A stretch of 64,000 bases of DNA from Microbacteriaceae bacterium. Lineage in GTDB: Bacteria > Actinomycetota > Actinomycetes > Actinomycetales > Microbacteriaceae. The stretch spans positions 1 to 64,000 of the forward strand of contig CANBWO010000002.1 in the NCBI GenBank assembly GCA_947373155.1. Direction: 5' to 3'. The notes beneath the pieces are model-generated. The model was not told where the DNA came from. It made no database searches and saw only the letters and a program-made list of their open reading frames with translations. Shown here piece after piece: positions 30,608 through 43,323 of this stretch; the first letter of the stretch is position 1, and each line of letters begins with the position of its first letter. A program made the translations under genes and the position numbers.

Positions 30608-31636
30608 GTGGCTAAGAACTCAGCACCCAAAGCAGCCAAGGCAGAAGATTGGCTTCAGCGTCGAGTGGAACTCGGCGACACCCAGTTGCTATCCCTTTAC
30701 GGTCCAGAGGACCAACTCCTAAAGGCGTTGGAGCTAACTGTGCCTGCGGTTGAGGTCATGGCTCGCGGGGAGCAGCTGCAGCTGAGTGGCCCTGCCGATC
30801 AGGTAAAAAAGGCCGAGGATCTGGTTTATGAAATGGTTCGACTCATGCAAGCCGGTGCCCCAATCAGCATTCAGGACCTTGAGCGCAGTGCCAAAATGCT
30901 AGAAAACAGCGATGGCCCTAGGCCGGCGGAGGTGCTTTCGCAGAGCATCCTCAGTTCTCGCGGTAAGAGCATTCGGCCAAAGACAGTAGGCCAGAAAACC
31001 TACGTAGATGCCATCGATGAAAACACTATTGTGTTTGGAATTGGGCCAGCCGGTACCGGTAAAACCTACTTGGCAATGGCAAAAGCGGTTCAGGCACTGC
31101 AGCGCAAAGAGGTGAGCCGCATCATTCTCACGCGCCCTGCGGTAGAGGCTGGGGAGCGACTTGGCTTCTTGCCAGGCACTCTAACCGACAAGATTGACCC
31201 GTATCTGAGGCCGTTGTTCGATGCCCTGCACGAAATGCTCGACCCGGAAACCGTGCCTAAGTTGTTGGCTTCGGGAACCATCGAGGTTGCTCCGCTGGCT
31301 TACATGCGCGGACGCACACTGAATGACTCATTCATCATTCTGGACGAAGCTCAAAACACTACTCCAGAGCAGATGAAGATGTTTCTCACCAGGTTGGGTT
31401 TCAACTCCAAGATGGTGGTCACCGGAGACATCACACAGGTTGACTTACCAGCCGGAGTCAGTGGACTAAAGACCGCCGAGAATATCCTCACCGGTGTTCT
31501 AGACATGCATTTCTCGTATCTCAGTTCGGCGGATGTTGTGCGTCACAGCCTGGTCTCCAGAATTGTTGAGGCTTACGCGGTCTTTGAACAGAAGAATCAG
31601 GTCCGAAAGCAGAACCAAACCGGAGGCAAGCGATGA
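30608..31636 (+). CDS. phoH: PhoH family ATPase
   Basis: GPAGTGKTYLAMAKAV Walker A; FIILDEAQNTTPEQMKMFLTRLG. Confidence 0.94.
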   Translation: MAKNSAPKAAKAEDWLQRRVELGDTQLLSLYGPEDQLLKALELTVPAVEVMARGEQLQLSGPADQVKKAEDLVYEMVRLMQAGAPISIQDLERSAKMLENSDGPRPAEVLSQSILSSRGKSIRPKTVGQKTYVDAIDENTIVFGIGPAGTGKTYLAMAKAVQALQRKEVSRIILTRPAVEAGERLGFLPGTLTDKIDPYLRPLFDALHEMLDPETVPKLLASGTIEVAPLAYMRGRTLNDSFIILDEAQNTTPEQMKMFLTRLGFNSKMVVTGDITQVDLPAGVSGLKTAENILTGVLDMHFSYLSSADVVRHSLVSRIVEAYAVFEQKNQVRKQNQTGGKR

Positions 31637-32094
31637 GTATCGAAATAAGCAATGAAACCGAGTGGCCGGTAGATCAGGATCGAGTTCTTCGGTTGGCAGA
31701 GTTTGCCATGGACGCCATGCGTTTGCACCCCAACACGGATCTCTACCTTCGCTTTGTAGACCTTGAAACCATGACAGACCTGCACGTTCGCCACATGGAT
31801 GAGCCAGGCCCAACCGACGTTCTTAGTTTCCCGATGGACGAATTATTGCCAGGAGATAATCTTTCGGTGGCTCCGGAAGGCATTTTGGGCGACATTGTTA
31901 TTTGCCCTGATTTCGCTGAGGAGCAGGCTAAAAAGGCCGGTCATCCGGCAATGAACGAAATGCTTTTGCTGACTACTCACGGAATCTTGCACCTACTTGG
32001 TTTCGACCACGCCGAACCAGACGAAGAGAAGCAAATGTTCGGATTGCAAAACGAGATCCTGGCTAAGTTTTACCAACTAGAGTCCGCAGCTTGA
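31633..32094 (+). CDS. ybeY: Endoribonuclease YbeY
   Basis: GPTDVLSFPMDE; HGILHLLGFDHAEPDEEKQMF metal site. Confidence 0.95.
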   Translation: MSIEISNETEWPVDQDRVLRLAEFAMDAMRLHPNTDLYLRFVDLETMTDLHVRHMDEPGPTDVLSFPMDELLPGDNLSVAPEGILGDIVICPDFAEEQAKKAGHPAMNEMLLLTTHGILHLLGFDHAEPDEEKQMFGLQNEILAKFYQLESAA

Positions 32095-33206
32095 TTCAAA
32101 TAGTTTTTGCGGTACTGCTAGCGCTGGTGGCGATTCCCTCCACCATCGTGGAATCGGCTCTGCGTCGTAGCCAGCAGTCTGAACTGGCCGAAGGCTGGGG
32201 TTTCATCAGGCTGGTGACCATAAGCCTATTTGCTGTGTTAATCGGCCAGACGCTAGCTCCAATCGGTTACCTCTGGTGGGTAAACGTTGCAGTTTCAATC
32301 GCCATCACTCTGGTTATGGTTTTCCTCACACAGTTCCTAGCCAAGTACTTGGCGCACCGTGCACTGGGCTTCGCATTACTCAAGTCGCTAGACCCGTTGA
32401 TCAAACAGGTAAACCTGCTATTCACACCGCTGACCGGACCCAAACTCGAGAGTCCTGAAGAGTTCGAACAGGAACTTTTGGAATCCGTTGAAGAGTTCAC
32501 GGAGACCATCGTGCGTGAAGTGATGGTGCCTCGAATCGACATGGCCACCATCGGTGCAGAATCGACACTTTCCAAGGCGATGTCTGTTTTCCTCAGGACT
32601 GGCTATTCCAGGCTCCCGGTGATCGGTAAGACAGTAGACGATGTCCTGGGCGTGCTCTACCTCAAGGATGTGGCCCGCCTCAGTTTTGAGCAACCGGCCA
32701 AACTAACAAACTCGGTCGAGACACTCACTCGCAAGGCGGTGTTCATCCCTGAGTCAAAGCCGGTAGACGATCTGCTTCAAGAGATGCAGGCAACGGCCAC
32801 GCACATCGCAGTGATTGTTGACGAATACGGTGGAGTTGCCGGGCTGGTAACCATGGAAGACGTCATCGAGGAAATCGTTGGAGAAATCAGCGATGAATAT
32901 GATCGCGATATTCCCGACGTCGTGGAACAATCCAACGGCACCTGGCTGGTCAACGCGAGGTATTCACTGATGGACCTTGGCGAGCTATTTGACATCGAAC
33001 TAGATGACGAAGATGTGGATAGTGTTGGAGGGCTTGTGGCAAAGGAACTTGGCCGCCTTCCCCAACAGGGCGAATCGGTAACGTACAGTGGGCTCAAGTT
33101 CACAGTTGATCGAATCGAACCCAGAAGAAAGCGACTTGTGACAGTTTTAGTTGAGCGTACCGATCGTCTGATTGATGCCGAGGCTGGATTCGACGGTAAG
33201 GAATAG
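32091..33206 (+). CDS. CBS-pair/transporter-associated domain protein (hemolysin C/CorC family)
   Basis: REVMVPRIDMATI, CBS repeats, DEYGGVAGLVTMEDVIEEIVGEI. Confidence 0.92.
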   Translation: MIQIVFAVLLALVAIPSTIVESALRRSQQSELAEGWGFIRLVTISLFAVLIGQTLAPIGYLWWVNVAVSIAITLVMVFLTQFLAKYLAHRALGFALLKSLDPLIKQVNLLFTPLTGPKLESPEEFEQELLESVEEFTETIVREVMVPRIDMATIGAESTLSKAMSVFLRTGYSRLPVIGKTVDDVLGVLYLKDVARLSFEQPAKLTNSVETLTRKAVFIPESKPVDDLLQEMQATATHIAVIVDEYGGVAGLVTMEDVIEEIVGEISDEYDRDIPDVVEQSNGTWLVNARYSLMDLGELFDIELDDEDVDSVGGLVAKELGRLPQQGESVTYSGLKFTVDRIEPRRKRLVTVLVERTDRLIDAEAGFDGKE

Positions 33207-33207
33207 C

Positions 33208-34095
33208 ATGACTTTTAGAGCAGGATTTGTTTCATTTGTAGGGCGCCCAAACGTGGGAAAGTCCACGCTCACTAATGCGCTGGTGGGTCAAAAAGTGGCA
33301 ATCACTTCCTCCAAGCCGCAAACCACAAGGCGCGCCATTAGAGGGATCGTGCACCAACCTGAAGGGCAGTTGATTCTGGTTGACACCCCTGGATTACACC
33401 GCCCAAGAACCCTCTTGGGAGAACGACTAAACGACTTGGTGGACAGCACCCTGAGCGATGTGGACGTAATTGGGTTTTGCGTCCCAGCAAACGAGAAGAT
33501 TGGTCCCGGAGACCGATTTATTGTGGAGCAGTTGGACTCGTTCCGCCGTGCAAAAAAAGTAGCAATCATCACCAAAACCGAACTGGTAGACAAGCAAACT
33601 CTGGCCGAACAACTACTTGCCGTTTCCCGACTTCGTGATTTCGAGGCCATCATCCCGGTTTCTGCCGTTGCGGAAGACCAGCTGGATGTCCTCATGAAGG
33701 TGCTCATACAGCTACTCCCAGAGTCTCCTGCGCTCTACCCGCCCGATGCGGTCACCGATGAATCTATTGAGGACAGAATCTGTGAACTAATTCGCGAAGC
33801 AGCGTTAGAAGGCGTGCACGACGAACTCCCGCACTCGCTTGCTGTGACCATCGATGAAATCAACCAGCGACCTGACAAGCCACTAATCGATATCCACGCC
33901 AACGTTTTCGTGGAACGCGACAGTCAGAAATCCATCATCATAGGCAAGGGCGGCTCGAGACTCAAGGAAGTTGGCTCAAAGGCCAGACCAGAGATCGAGA
34001 AACTTTTGGGCTCGCGGGTATTTTTGTCGATTCGTGTCAAAGTGGCTCAGGATTGGCAGCGCGATCCAAAGCAACTTGGTCGATTGGGTTTCTAG
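33208..34095 (+). CDS. era: GTPase Era
   Basis: GRPNVGKSTLTNALVG; VDTPGLH; KH domain IIGKGGSRLKEVG; ATG at 33208 rather than 33172. Confidence 0.95.
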   Translation: MTFRAGFVSFVGRPNVGKSTLTNALVGQKVAITSSKPQTTRRAIRGIVHQPEGQLILVDTPGLHRPRTLLGERLNDLVDSTLSDVDVIGFCVPANEKIGPGDRFIVEQLDSFRRAKKVAIITKTELVDKQTLAEQLLAVSRLRDFEAIIPVSAVAEDQLDVLMKVLIQLLPESPALYPPDAVTDESIEDRICELIREAALEGVHDELPHSLAVTIDEINQRPDKPLIDIHANVFVERDSQKSIIIGKGGSRLKEVGSKARPEIEKLLGSRVFLSIRVKVAQDWQRDPKQLGRLGF

Positions 34096-34126
34096 CGCAA
34101 CTTTGGCTTTGTGCTAACCTGTTTCC

Positions 34127-34168
34127 GTGTTCTGCTTGCTCCTACTTAGCAGCCGCGACGAGGCCTAA
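34127..34168 (+). CDS. Leu-rich leader peptide MFCLLLLSSRDEA upstream of leuA
   Basis: GTG TTC TGC TTG CTC CTA CTT AGC AGC CGC GAC GAG GCC TAA; four consecutive Leu codons before a long hairpin; -10-like TAACCT 6 nt before GTG. Confidence 0.75.
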   Translation: MFCLLLLSSRDEA

Positions 34169-34193
34169 ACCGGCCATCCTCGTCCGCGGTGCT
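34148..34193 (+). promoter_or_regulatory. leuA leader hairpin (putative attenuator)
   Basis: AGCA-g-CCGCG-ACGAGG ... CCTCGT-CCGCGg-TGCT imperfect inverted repeat starting right after the Leu codons. Confidence 0.7.
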
Positions 34194-34207
34194 TTGCAGT
34201 TGGCTGA

Positions 34208-35971
<1,764 letters not shown>

Positions 35972-35980
35972 CATTAGAGC

Positions 35981-36706
35981 GTGCCACTTTACCGAGACGA
36001 AGCTGTTGTGCTGCGAACCCACAAGTTGGGTGAAGCAGACCGGATCGTCACCATGCTTTCCAAACAGCATGGCCAGATTCGAGCGGTAGCCAAGGGAGTT
36101 CGGCGAACGGCCAGCAAGTTCGGGTCCCGGCTAGAGCCGTTCATGGTGGTCGACATTCAGCTGTTCGAGGGTAGAAATCTAGACACCGTTAGTCAGGTGG
36201 AGACCATCGGTGCTTACGGTCGCGAGATTATGGCCGACTACACCGCTTACACAGCCGCACATGCCATGGTGGAAGCCGCCGAACGACTAACCGGAGAAAC
36301 TTCCAGCACTCAGCAATACCTGCTTTTGGTTGGCGCGCTTCGTTCGCTGTCTCGAGCAGAACGCGACCCCGCCGTTACCTTGGATTCCTACCTGCTACGC
36401 GCGCTGTCTCTGGCAGGATGGGCACCAAACTTTGAAGCCTGTGCCAACTGTGATCGCCCGGGGCCGCACACTGCTTTCGTGATGCAAATCGGCGGTGTGG
36501 TTTGCGCTGAGTGCAAGCCACCTGGGGCAGCCACCCTGGATTCCGAAACAGTGAGCCTGTTGGGTTCATTGTTGGCAGGGGAGTGGGAAGCCGTATCCGG
36601 TGCTAGCGAAAGAGCAAAGTCGGCGGCTTCGGGTATCGTTGCCGCATATAGTCAATGGCACATTGAACGCGGATTGCGTTCCTTGAATCACGTGGAGCGT
36701 TTGTGA
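35981..36706 (+). CDS. recO: DNA repair protein RecO
   Basis: [36 protein letters not shown]; CxxC zinc pair. Confidence 0.93.
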   Translation: MPLYRDEAVVLRTHKLGEADRIVTMLSKQHGQIRAVAKGVRRTASKFGSRLEPFMVVDIQLFEGRNLDTVSQVETIGAYGREIMADYTAYTAAHAMVEAAERLTGETSSTQQYLLLVGALRSLSRAERDPAVTLDSYLLRALSLAGWAPNFEACANCDRPGPHTAFVMQIGGVVCAECKPPGAATLDSETVSLLGSLLAGEWEAVSGASERAKSAASGIVAAYSQWHIERGLRSLNHVERL

Positions 36707-37482
36707 ATCAGTTTCTCTCTTTGGACTACACCGGGTTACCGGTTCCGGAGTTCGCCGGAAAAGTTCCGCAGCACGTTGCAATCGTCATGGATGGCAATGG
36801 TCGTTGGGCTAACCAGCGTGGTTTGACTCGAGTTGAAGGGCACAAGGCGGGCGAGGCTGCGCTGCTAGATGTAGTCGCCGGTGCTATCGAAGCGGGCGTC
36901 AAGTACCTAACGGTTTTTGCTTTCTCCACCGAAAACTGGAAACGCTCCCCAGATGAGGTTCGCTTTCTCATGGGTTTCAACCGCGAAGTCCTTCGCCGCA
37001 GACGAGATCAGTTGAATGCTTGGGGAGTTCGGATTCGCTGGGCAGGGCGCAGACCAAAACTCTGGGCCTCGGTGATTAACGAGCTGCAAGAAGCCGAACG
37101 GATGACCGCTGGTAACAGTACTTTGACGCTGACCATGTGTGTCAACTATGGGTCCCGAGTGGAAATCGTGGATGCCATGAATGCGATCGCCGCCGAAGTC
37201 GCCGCTGGCAAAATAAAGCCGGGTGCCATCAGCGAAAAAACCATCCAGCGCCACCTGCAAACGGCGGCCCTCCCGGATGTCGACCTTTTCATGCGCAGTA
37301 GCGGTGAACAACGAGCCAGCAACTTCTTGCTTTGGCAGAGCGCATACGCCGAATTCGTGTTTCTAGATACCCTCTGGCCAGATTTTGGCAGAACCGACCT
37401 GTGGCGTGGCATCGAACTCTATCTGAGCCGTAATCGCAGATTTGGCGGGGCAAAAGACGCTCCAAGCGCCTCGGCTAACTAA
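36703..37482 (+). CDS. uppS: Isoprenyl (di-trans,poly-cis-decaprenylcistransferase) transferase
   Basis: [49 protein letters not shown]. Confidence 0.95.
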   Translation: MNQFLSLDYTGLPVPEFAGKVPQHVAIVMDGNGRWANQRGLTRVEGHKAGEAALLDVVAGAIEAGVKYLTVFAFSTENWKRSPDEVRFLMGFNREVLRRRRDQLNAWGVRIRWAGRRPKLWASVINELQEAERMTAGNSTLTLTMCVNYGSRVEIVDAMNAIAAEVAAGKIKPGAISEKTIQRHLQTAALPDVDLFMRSSGEQRASNFLLWQSAYAEFVFLDTLWPDFGRTDLWRGIELYLSRNRRFGGAKDAPSASAN

Positions 37483-37566
37483 ACTTATTACTTTGGTAAG
37501 CCCTGCAAGGTTTGCCACCGAGGTCACGACACCCAGCCGCGACCAATTGAGTTTTGGAGTTCACAC

Positions 37567-38946
37567 ATGGCTACACCTAATCGCCTAGATGCAGTTATCT
37601 CGCTTGCTAAGCGCCGCGGCTTTGTTTTTCAGGCCGGCGAAATCTACGGCGGTAGCCGAAGCGCCTGGGACTACGGACCCTTGGGCGTTGAGCTAAAAGA
37701 AAACATCAAGCGTCAGTGGTGGAGAACCATCGTTTCCAGCCGCGAGGATATTGTGGGGCTCGACTCATCGGTGATTCTGCCTCGAAAGGTATGGGAAGCC
37801 TCGGGTCACGTTGCCGAGTTCGTTGACCCGCTGATTGAGTGCACCAGCTGTCACAAGCGCTTCCGTCAAGACCACCTAGAAGAAGCCTTCGAGGAGAAGA
37901 AGGGTCGCGCACCAGCATCGATGGCCGACATCGCCTGCCCAAACTGTGGTGGCAAGGATATCTGGACCGAGCCAAAGAGCTTCAACGGACTGCTTCAGAC
38001 CTACCTGGGCCCGGTTGCTGCCGAAGAAGGACTCCACTACCTTCGCCCTGAAACCGCTCAAGGCATCTTTGTGAACTTCGCCAACGTACTTGGTGCCTCC
38101 AGAATGAAGCCTCCGTTTGGTATTGGCCAAATCGGAAAGTCGTTCAGAAACGAAATCACCCCGGGTAACTTCATTTTCAGAACTCGTGAGTTCGAGCAGA
38201 TGGAAATGGAGTTCTTTGTTGAGCCTGGAACCGACGAAGAGTGGCACGAGTACTGGATTGAACAGCGTTTCAACTGGTACACCAACTTGGGAATCAAGGC
38301 AGAGAACCTGCGTATTTTTGAGCACCCAAAGGAAAAACTCTCTCACTACTCCAAGCGAACCGTAGACATCGAATACCGTTTTGGATTCCAGGGCAGCGAG
38401 TTCGGCGAGCTAGAGGGAATCGCAAACCGCACCGACTTCGACCTACGCACTCACTCGCGCGAATCTGGCAGCGACCTGTCTTACTTTGATCAGGCCAAGG
38501 GCGAGCGCTGGTTCCCATACGTAATCGAGCCGGCCGCTGGTCTAACCAGATCACTGATGGCATTCCTAGTAGACGCTTACGCCGAGGATGAGGCTCCAAA
38601 CACTAAGGGTGGAGTGGATGTCCGCACCGTTCTTCGTTTGGACTACCGCTTGGCTCCCGTAAAGGCTGCGGTTCTTCCTCTATCGCGCAACGAAGACCTT
38701 TCGCCGATCGCTCGAAACCTAGCTCAGGAACTCCGAGGCTACTGGAATATCGACTTCGACGACTCGGGTGCCATCGGCCGCCGCTACCGTCGCCAAGACG
38801 AAATTGGTACCCCGTTCTGCATCACCGTTGACTTCGACACGCTTGACGACCAGGCGGTCACGGTTCGCGAACGCGACACCATGGCTCAGGAACGAGTATC
38901 GCTTACCAAGCTTCGCGAGTACCTCGGATCCAAACTTCTGGGCTAG
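37567..38946 (+). CDS. glyS: Glycyl-tRNA synthetase (eukaryotic-type dimer)
   Basis: [37 protein letters not shown]. Confidence 0.96.
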   Translation: MATPNRLDAVISLAKRRGFVFQAGEIYGGSRSAWDYGPLGVELKENIKRQWWRTIVSSREDIVGLDSSVILPRKVWEASGHVAEFVDPLIECTSCHKRFRQDHLEEAFEEKKGRAPASMADIACPNCGGKDIWTEPKSFNGLLQTYLGPVAAEEGLHYLRPETAQGIFVNFANVLGASRMKPPFGIGQIGKSFRNEITPGNFIFRTREFEQMEMEFFVEPGTDEEWHEYWIEQRFNWYTNLGIKAENLRIFEHPKEKLSHYSKRTVDIEYRFGFQGSEFGELEGIANRTDFDLRTHSRESGSDLSYFDQAKGERWFPYVIEPAAGLTRSLMAFLVDAYAEDEAPNTKGGVDVRTVLRLDYRLAPVKAAVLPLSRNEDLSPIARNLAQELRGYWNIDFDDSGAIGRRYRRQDEIGTPFCITVDFDTLDDQAVTVRERDTMAQERVSLTKLREYLGSKLLG

Positions 38947-38948
38947 CA

Positions 38949-40154
38949 ATGACCCAGATGTCAATAGTTTCCGAAAACTCGCTACCCAGAGCGGCGCAGC
39001 CACTCAAGTTTGGCAAGTTGACTATTGGCACTCCTGTTGTATTAGCTCCCATGGCTGGCATCACCAATACCGCCTTTAGGCGGCTTTGCCGTGAGTTCGG
39101 GGGCGGCTTGTATGTTTCAGAGATGATCACAAGTCGCGCACTGGTTGAGCGCACCGACGAATCGATGCGCCTGATCGGACACCACCCGAGCGAGCAGATT
39201 CGCTCGATTCAGCTCTATGGAGTAGACCCGAAAACCATCGGTGAAGCGGTGAGAATGTTGGTTGCCGAGGACCGAGCCGACCACATCGACCTGAACTTCG
39301 GATGCCCGGTGCCTAAGGTGACTCGCAAGGGTGGCGGAGCGGCTCTTCCGTGGAAACAGGATCTGTTCGCCTCAATTGTGCAAAGTGCAGTGAGAGCGGC
39401 TGGCGATGTACCGCTAACCATAAAGATGCGCAAAGGCATCGACGCCGATCACCTCACCTATTTAGATGCCGCCAAAGCTGCCAGGGATGCGGGAGTTTCG
39501 GCCATCGCGCTACACGCAAGAACTGCCAGTGATTACTACTCCGGTCAGGCAGACTGGAGCGCTATCGCCACTTTGCGAGAAGCGATTCAAGATGTTCCGG
39601 TTTTGGGAAATGGCGACATCTGGAGCGCGGCCGATGCCATAAACATGGTTAGGCAAACGGGCATCGATGGGGTTGTAGTTGGTCGCGGCTGCCTGGGCAG
39701 ACCTTGGTTGTTTGCCGACCTACAGGCTGCCTTCGATGAGTTCCAGCGGGACCCAAACTCAAATGCGGCTATCAACCCGGTGCAACCAACCCTGGGTCAG
39801 GTTGCGCAGGCATTCAAGAAGCACGCGGAGCTACTGTCCGAGTTCTTCGAGGAAGAAGCCCGAGCCTGTCGCGATATTCGCAAACACGTGGCCTGGTATT
39901 TCAAGGGCTATCCGGTTGGAGGCGAATTCCGTGCGGCCTTGGCGCAGGTGCAAAATCTTGATCACATGGATCAAATTTTGGCAACCCTGGACTGGTCGGT
40001 TCCATACCCTGGAGACGAAGCCGAAGGCCCACGCGGCCGATTGGGTGGCGCAAAGCAAACCGCACTCCCAGAACATTGGCTGGATTCCCGCTCGCTCGAC
40101 TCGGAGCAACGTGCCACATTGCTAGACGCCGAACTAAGCGTTTCGGGGGGCTAA
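38949..40154 (+). CDS. dusB: tRNA-dihydrouridine synthase
   Basis: VLAPMAGITNTAFRRLCREFG; DLNFGCPVPKVTRKGGGAAL; GRGCLGRPWLF. Confidence 0.94.
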   Translation: MTQMSIVSENSLPRAAQPLKFGKLTIGTPVVLAPMAGITNTAFRRLCREFGGGLYVSEMITSRALVERTDESMRLIGHHPSEQIRSIQLYGVDPKTIGEAVRMLVAEDRADHIDLNFGCPVPKVTRKGGGAALPWKQDLFASIVQSAVRAAGDVPLTIKMRKGIDADHLTYLDAAKAARDAGVSAIALHARTASDYYSGQADWSAIATLREAIQDVPVLGNGDIWSAADAINMVRQTGIDGVVVGRGCLGRPWLFADLQAAFDEFQRDPNSNAAINPVQPTLGQVAQAFKKHAELLSEFFEEEARACRDIRKHVAWYFKGYPVGGEFRAALAQVQNLDHMDQILATLDWSVPYPGDEAEGPRGRLGGAKQTALPEHWLDSRSLDSEQRATLLDAELSVSGG

Positions 40155-40156
40155 TT

Positions 40157-41428
40157 GTGACCGAACACGGTTATACCGATTTTGACCGAGAGCGTTTTCT
40201 GCCCGAGGAGCGCAGGGCTGGAACATTGCGTGGCGAGTTCACTCGCGACCGGGCCAGGGTTTTGCATTCTTCGGCTCTGAGGCGCCTTGGGGCTAAGACT
40301 CAGGTACTTTCACCTAGTACGGGTGACTTCGCTCGCACTCGTTTGACTCACTCCCTCGAAGTGGCTCAAATCGGGCGTGAAATGGCAAGCGATCTCGGCC
40401 TCGATCCAGATGTGGTTGATCTGGCTTGCCTCGCGCACGACCTTGGCCACCCGCCTTTTGGCCACAATGGTGAGCGTGCTTTGAACGATTGGGCCAACGA
40501 AATCGGTGGCTTCGAAGGCAACGCCCAAACCCTGCGGTTGCTCACCCGAATTGAGCCCAAAGTTTTTGGTGCCGATGGCAGGCCTTTTGGGCTGAACCTA
40601 ACCCGCGCCTCGCTAGATGCCACCTGCAAGTACCCTTGGGCGCGTGTGGAACCTGCCGACTTCGACCAGCTTCCAAGGGCCAAGTTTGGCTATTACCTAG
40701 ATGACAAGCCTGTTTTCGACTGGATGCGCAAAGGTGCGGACGAAGGCAAATCCGTTGAGGCAATGGTGATGGACTTCGCCGATGATGTCGCCTATTCGGT
40801 ACATGATTTCGAGGACGCCATTGTGAGCGGCTTTGTGGACTTAGCCGTGTTAGCCGACCCGGCTGCAGAAGCGAACCTGCTGCAACAGGCCAGTGACTGG
40901 AGTAACGGCGCCTTCGCCCTGGATACCCTCATCGAGGCTCTGCGCCGGCTGCGATTGAACTCGTATTGGCCCACCACTTATAACGATTCACCCACAGACC
41001 TTGGGCGCCTCAAAAACCTAACCAGTTCGCTGATCGGCGGATTCGTTCAGCGGACCACCAAGAACAGTTTCGCCTGGGCGCAAGAGGGAGAGATTTCTCG
41101 TTATGGGTCCAACCTGGTGGTTCCAAGCGATGTCGAAGAGGAAATCGCCGTGCTGAAGGGGCTTGTGGCAGCCTTTCTGATGGCACACGAGAGTCGCCGT
41201 ACCTATTACGAGTGGCAACGAGCAATTTTGACCGAACTCAGCGATGCGCTACTTGCCTCCAACGGCAAACACTTGGATTCCTATGGCACCGATGCCTGGG
41301 CAAAAGCACTAAATTCTGAGCAGCAACATCGGGTAGTGGTGGATACGGTGGCCTGCCTAACCGACCAGCGGGCAATAACTTTGCATCACCAGCTGGTAAC
41401 CAACGCCGGCAAGACCAACCTGTCTTAG
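40157..41428 (+). CDS. dgt: dGTP triphosphohydrolase (deoxyguanosinetriphosphate triphosphohydrolase-like)
   Basis: RTRLTHSLEVAQIGRE; LAHDLGHPPFGHNGE HD domain; GTG at 40157. Confidence 0.93.
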   Translation: MTEHGYTDFDRERFLPEERRAGTLRGEFTRDRARVLHSSALRRLGAKTQVLSPSTGDFARTRLTHSLEVAQIGREMASDLGLDPDVVDLACLAHDLGHPPFGHNGERALNDWANEIGGFEGNAQTLRLLTRIEPKVFGADGRPFGLNLTRASLDATCKYPWARVEPADFDQLPRAKFGYYLDDKPVFDWMRKGADEGKSVEAMVMDFADDVAYSVHDFEDAIVSGFVDLAVLADPAAEANLLQQASDWSNGAFALDTLIEALRRLRLNSYWPTTYNDSPTDLGRLKNLTSSLIGGFVQRTTKNSFAWAQEGEISRYGSNLVVPSDVEEEIAVLKGLVAAFLMAHESRRTYYEWQRAILTELSDALLASNGKHLDSYGTDAWAKALNSEQQHRVVVDTVACLTDQRAITLHHQLVTNAGKTNLS

Positions 41429-41449
41429 CTTCACCGTAGGATTGACGTT

Positions 41450-43321
41450 ATGGCAGGCAAGATTCGGGCGAGCGACATAGAAGAGGTCAAAGCTCGAATC
41501 AATATCGCCGATGTAATCGGTGATTACGTGCAGCTCAGAACCGCATCGGTTGGTTCACTAAAGGGCCTTTGCCCCTTCCACGATGAAAAGTCGCCATCCT
41601 TTAACGTGCGTCCTTCTCAGGGCTTTTACCACTGTTTCGGTTGCGGCGAGGGCGGCGATGTCTATAAGTTCGTCCAGCAACTTGATGGCCTTAACTTCAC
41701 CGAGGCGGTGGAGAAACTTGCCGGTCGCATTGGCTTCACCCTCACTTACGAAGCCGGCAGTTCGACCGACACCGGCACCGGTGTACGCAATCGCATCCTG
41801 GAGGCAAACTCCCTTGCCGCAGCGTTCTATGAAGAGCAACTGCTCACCAACGCTGGGGCTACAGCTCGCGATTTTCTTTTGGGTCGCGGTTTCGACCAAG
41901 CAGCCGTCAATCATTTCGGAATCGGGTTCAGCCCAAAAGGTTGGAGTGGTTTGACCGATTACCTCAAATCCAAGGGTTTCAGCATCGATGAATTGGTGTT
42001 GGCGGGCCTTGCTGCTCAGAGCGAAAAGGGCGGTTACGACAAGTTTCGTGGCCGCGTTATGTGGCCGATCAAGGATGTTTCGGGCTCGGTAATTGGCTTT
42101 GGCGCCAGAAAACTTTTCGAGGATGACAACGGGCCAAAATATCTCAACACCTCGGACACCCCCGTTTATCACAAGTCTCAAGTGCTCTATGGAATCGACC
42201 TGGCGCGCAAAGACATTACCAAGCAGCAAACCGTTGTAGTGGTTGAGGGTTACACCGACGTAATGGCCTGCCACTTGGCGGGGGTCACAACGGCCGTTGC
42301 TACCTGTGGCACAGCATTCGGAGATGAGCACATTCGGATTCTGAACCGCATGTTGGTGGGAAGCGCTACTCCGGCACAGGTAATCTTCACTTTCGATCCA
42401 GACGCCGCCGGGCAAAAAGCTGCCATGCGGGCGTTCGAAGACAGCCACAAGTTCGCTGCGCAAACCTTTGTGGCAATCGGTCCGAACGGGCTAGACCCTA
42501 GTGACCTGAGGCAGTCGCAGGGTGATGAAGCCGTTCGTCTAATGGTTCAGAACAAACGCCCGCTTTTCGAGTTTGCCATCAGGCAAAAACTTGCTCTTTT
42601 TGATTTGAACTCGCTCGAAGGCCGGGTTGGAGCTGCAAGAGCGGCTGCGCCCGTCGTCGCTGGAATTAAAGATGAAGCCCTGAGGCCGGCATACATTAGA
42701 GAACTTGCCGGATGGGTATCTCTGCCACCGGATGAAGTTTCACGAATCATCGCTGAGGCTCAAAAGGTTAAGCGAACCAATGATGTGGCAAAACTTAGAA
42801 CAGACCTTCCAGAAACCGCGTCGGAGCTACCACCGGTAGCCCCCGATGAGGGTTTTGCACCTGTGAATCTTGCCGACCCAATCAACCTCGCGGAACGTCA
42901 AACCCTAGAGGTTTTGGTGCAGTGCCCGCAGAGTTTCAACCAGGGACAACTCCAGCGAATCGCAGCCGCGGGCATGTCGGCTCCAGCTCATAATGCTTTA
43001 TTGCAGGCCGTTGTGAGGGCGCTAAGTGCCGATTCTCAAACTTGGCTTGGGCGGATCGAAAGCGTGATTCCGGCCAACTTAGAGTCGGTTTTGCGAGCCG
43101 TGGCTGCCAAGCCAATGCCGGTGAGCACTCCGGCGCAACTGGAAGCCTATTCATCAGGCGTTATATCAAAAGCTTTGGAGCGAACCCTGAACCGTGAGAA
43201 GGCAGAGGCTTTGGCGGAACTGCGCAGGGGAGACGCCCTTGCAGACCCAACGCACTATCGGGCTTTGCAACAAAAGTTAGTCGCCCTCGAATCCGAGCGC
43301 CGCACCTTGTTAGGGGAGTAG
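41450..43321 (+). CDS. dnaG: DNA primase
   Basis: CPFHDEKSPSFNV ... YHCFGCGEGGD zinc finger; VVVEGYTDVMA TOPRIM. Confidence 0.96.
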   Translation: MAGKIRASDIEEVKARINIADVIGDYVQLRTASVGSLKGLCPFHDEKSPSFNVRPSQGFYHCFGCGEGGDVYKFVQQLDGLNFTEAVEKLAGRIGFTLTYEAGSSTDTGTGVRNRILEANSLAAAFYEEQLLTNAGATARDFLLGRGFDQAAVNHFGIGFSPKGWSGLTDYLKSKGFSIDELVLAGLAAQSEKGGYDKFRGRVMWPIKDVSGSVIGFGARKLFEDDNGPKYLNTSDTPVYHKSQVLYGIDLARKDITKQQTVVVVEGYTDVMACHLAGVTTAVATCGTAFGDEHIRILNRMLVGSATPAQVIFTFDPDAAGQKAAMRAFEDSHKFAAQTFVAIGPNGLDPSDLRQSQGDEAVRLMVQNKRPLFEFAIRQKLALFDLNSLEGRVGAARAAAPVVAGIKDEALRPAYIRELAGWVSLPPDEVSRIIAEAQKVKRTNDVAKLRTDLPETASELPPVAPDEGFAPVNLADPINLAERQTLEVLVQCPQSFNQGQLQRIAAAGMSAPAHNALLQAVVRALSADSQTWLGRIESVIPANLESVLRAVAAKPMPVSTPAQLEAYSSGVISKALERTLNREKAEALAELRRGDALADPTHYRALQQKLVALESERRTLLGE

Positions 43322-43323
43322 AA

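Noticed and set aside
37483-37566. Possible T-box or glycine riboswitch in the glyS leader
   Set aside because: No recognisable T-box (antiterminator) core or glycine aptamer signature; leader is short.
37876-38346. 156-aa minus-strand ORF inside glyS
   Set aside because: Antisense to glyS catalytic core; no motif.
41558-42463. 301-aa minus-strand ORF inside dnaG
   Set aside because: Fully antisense to a confidently identified dnaG; no recognisable domain; typical shadow ORF from codon bias.
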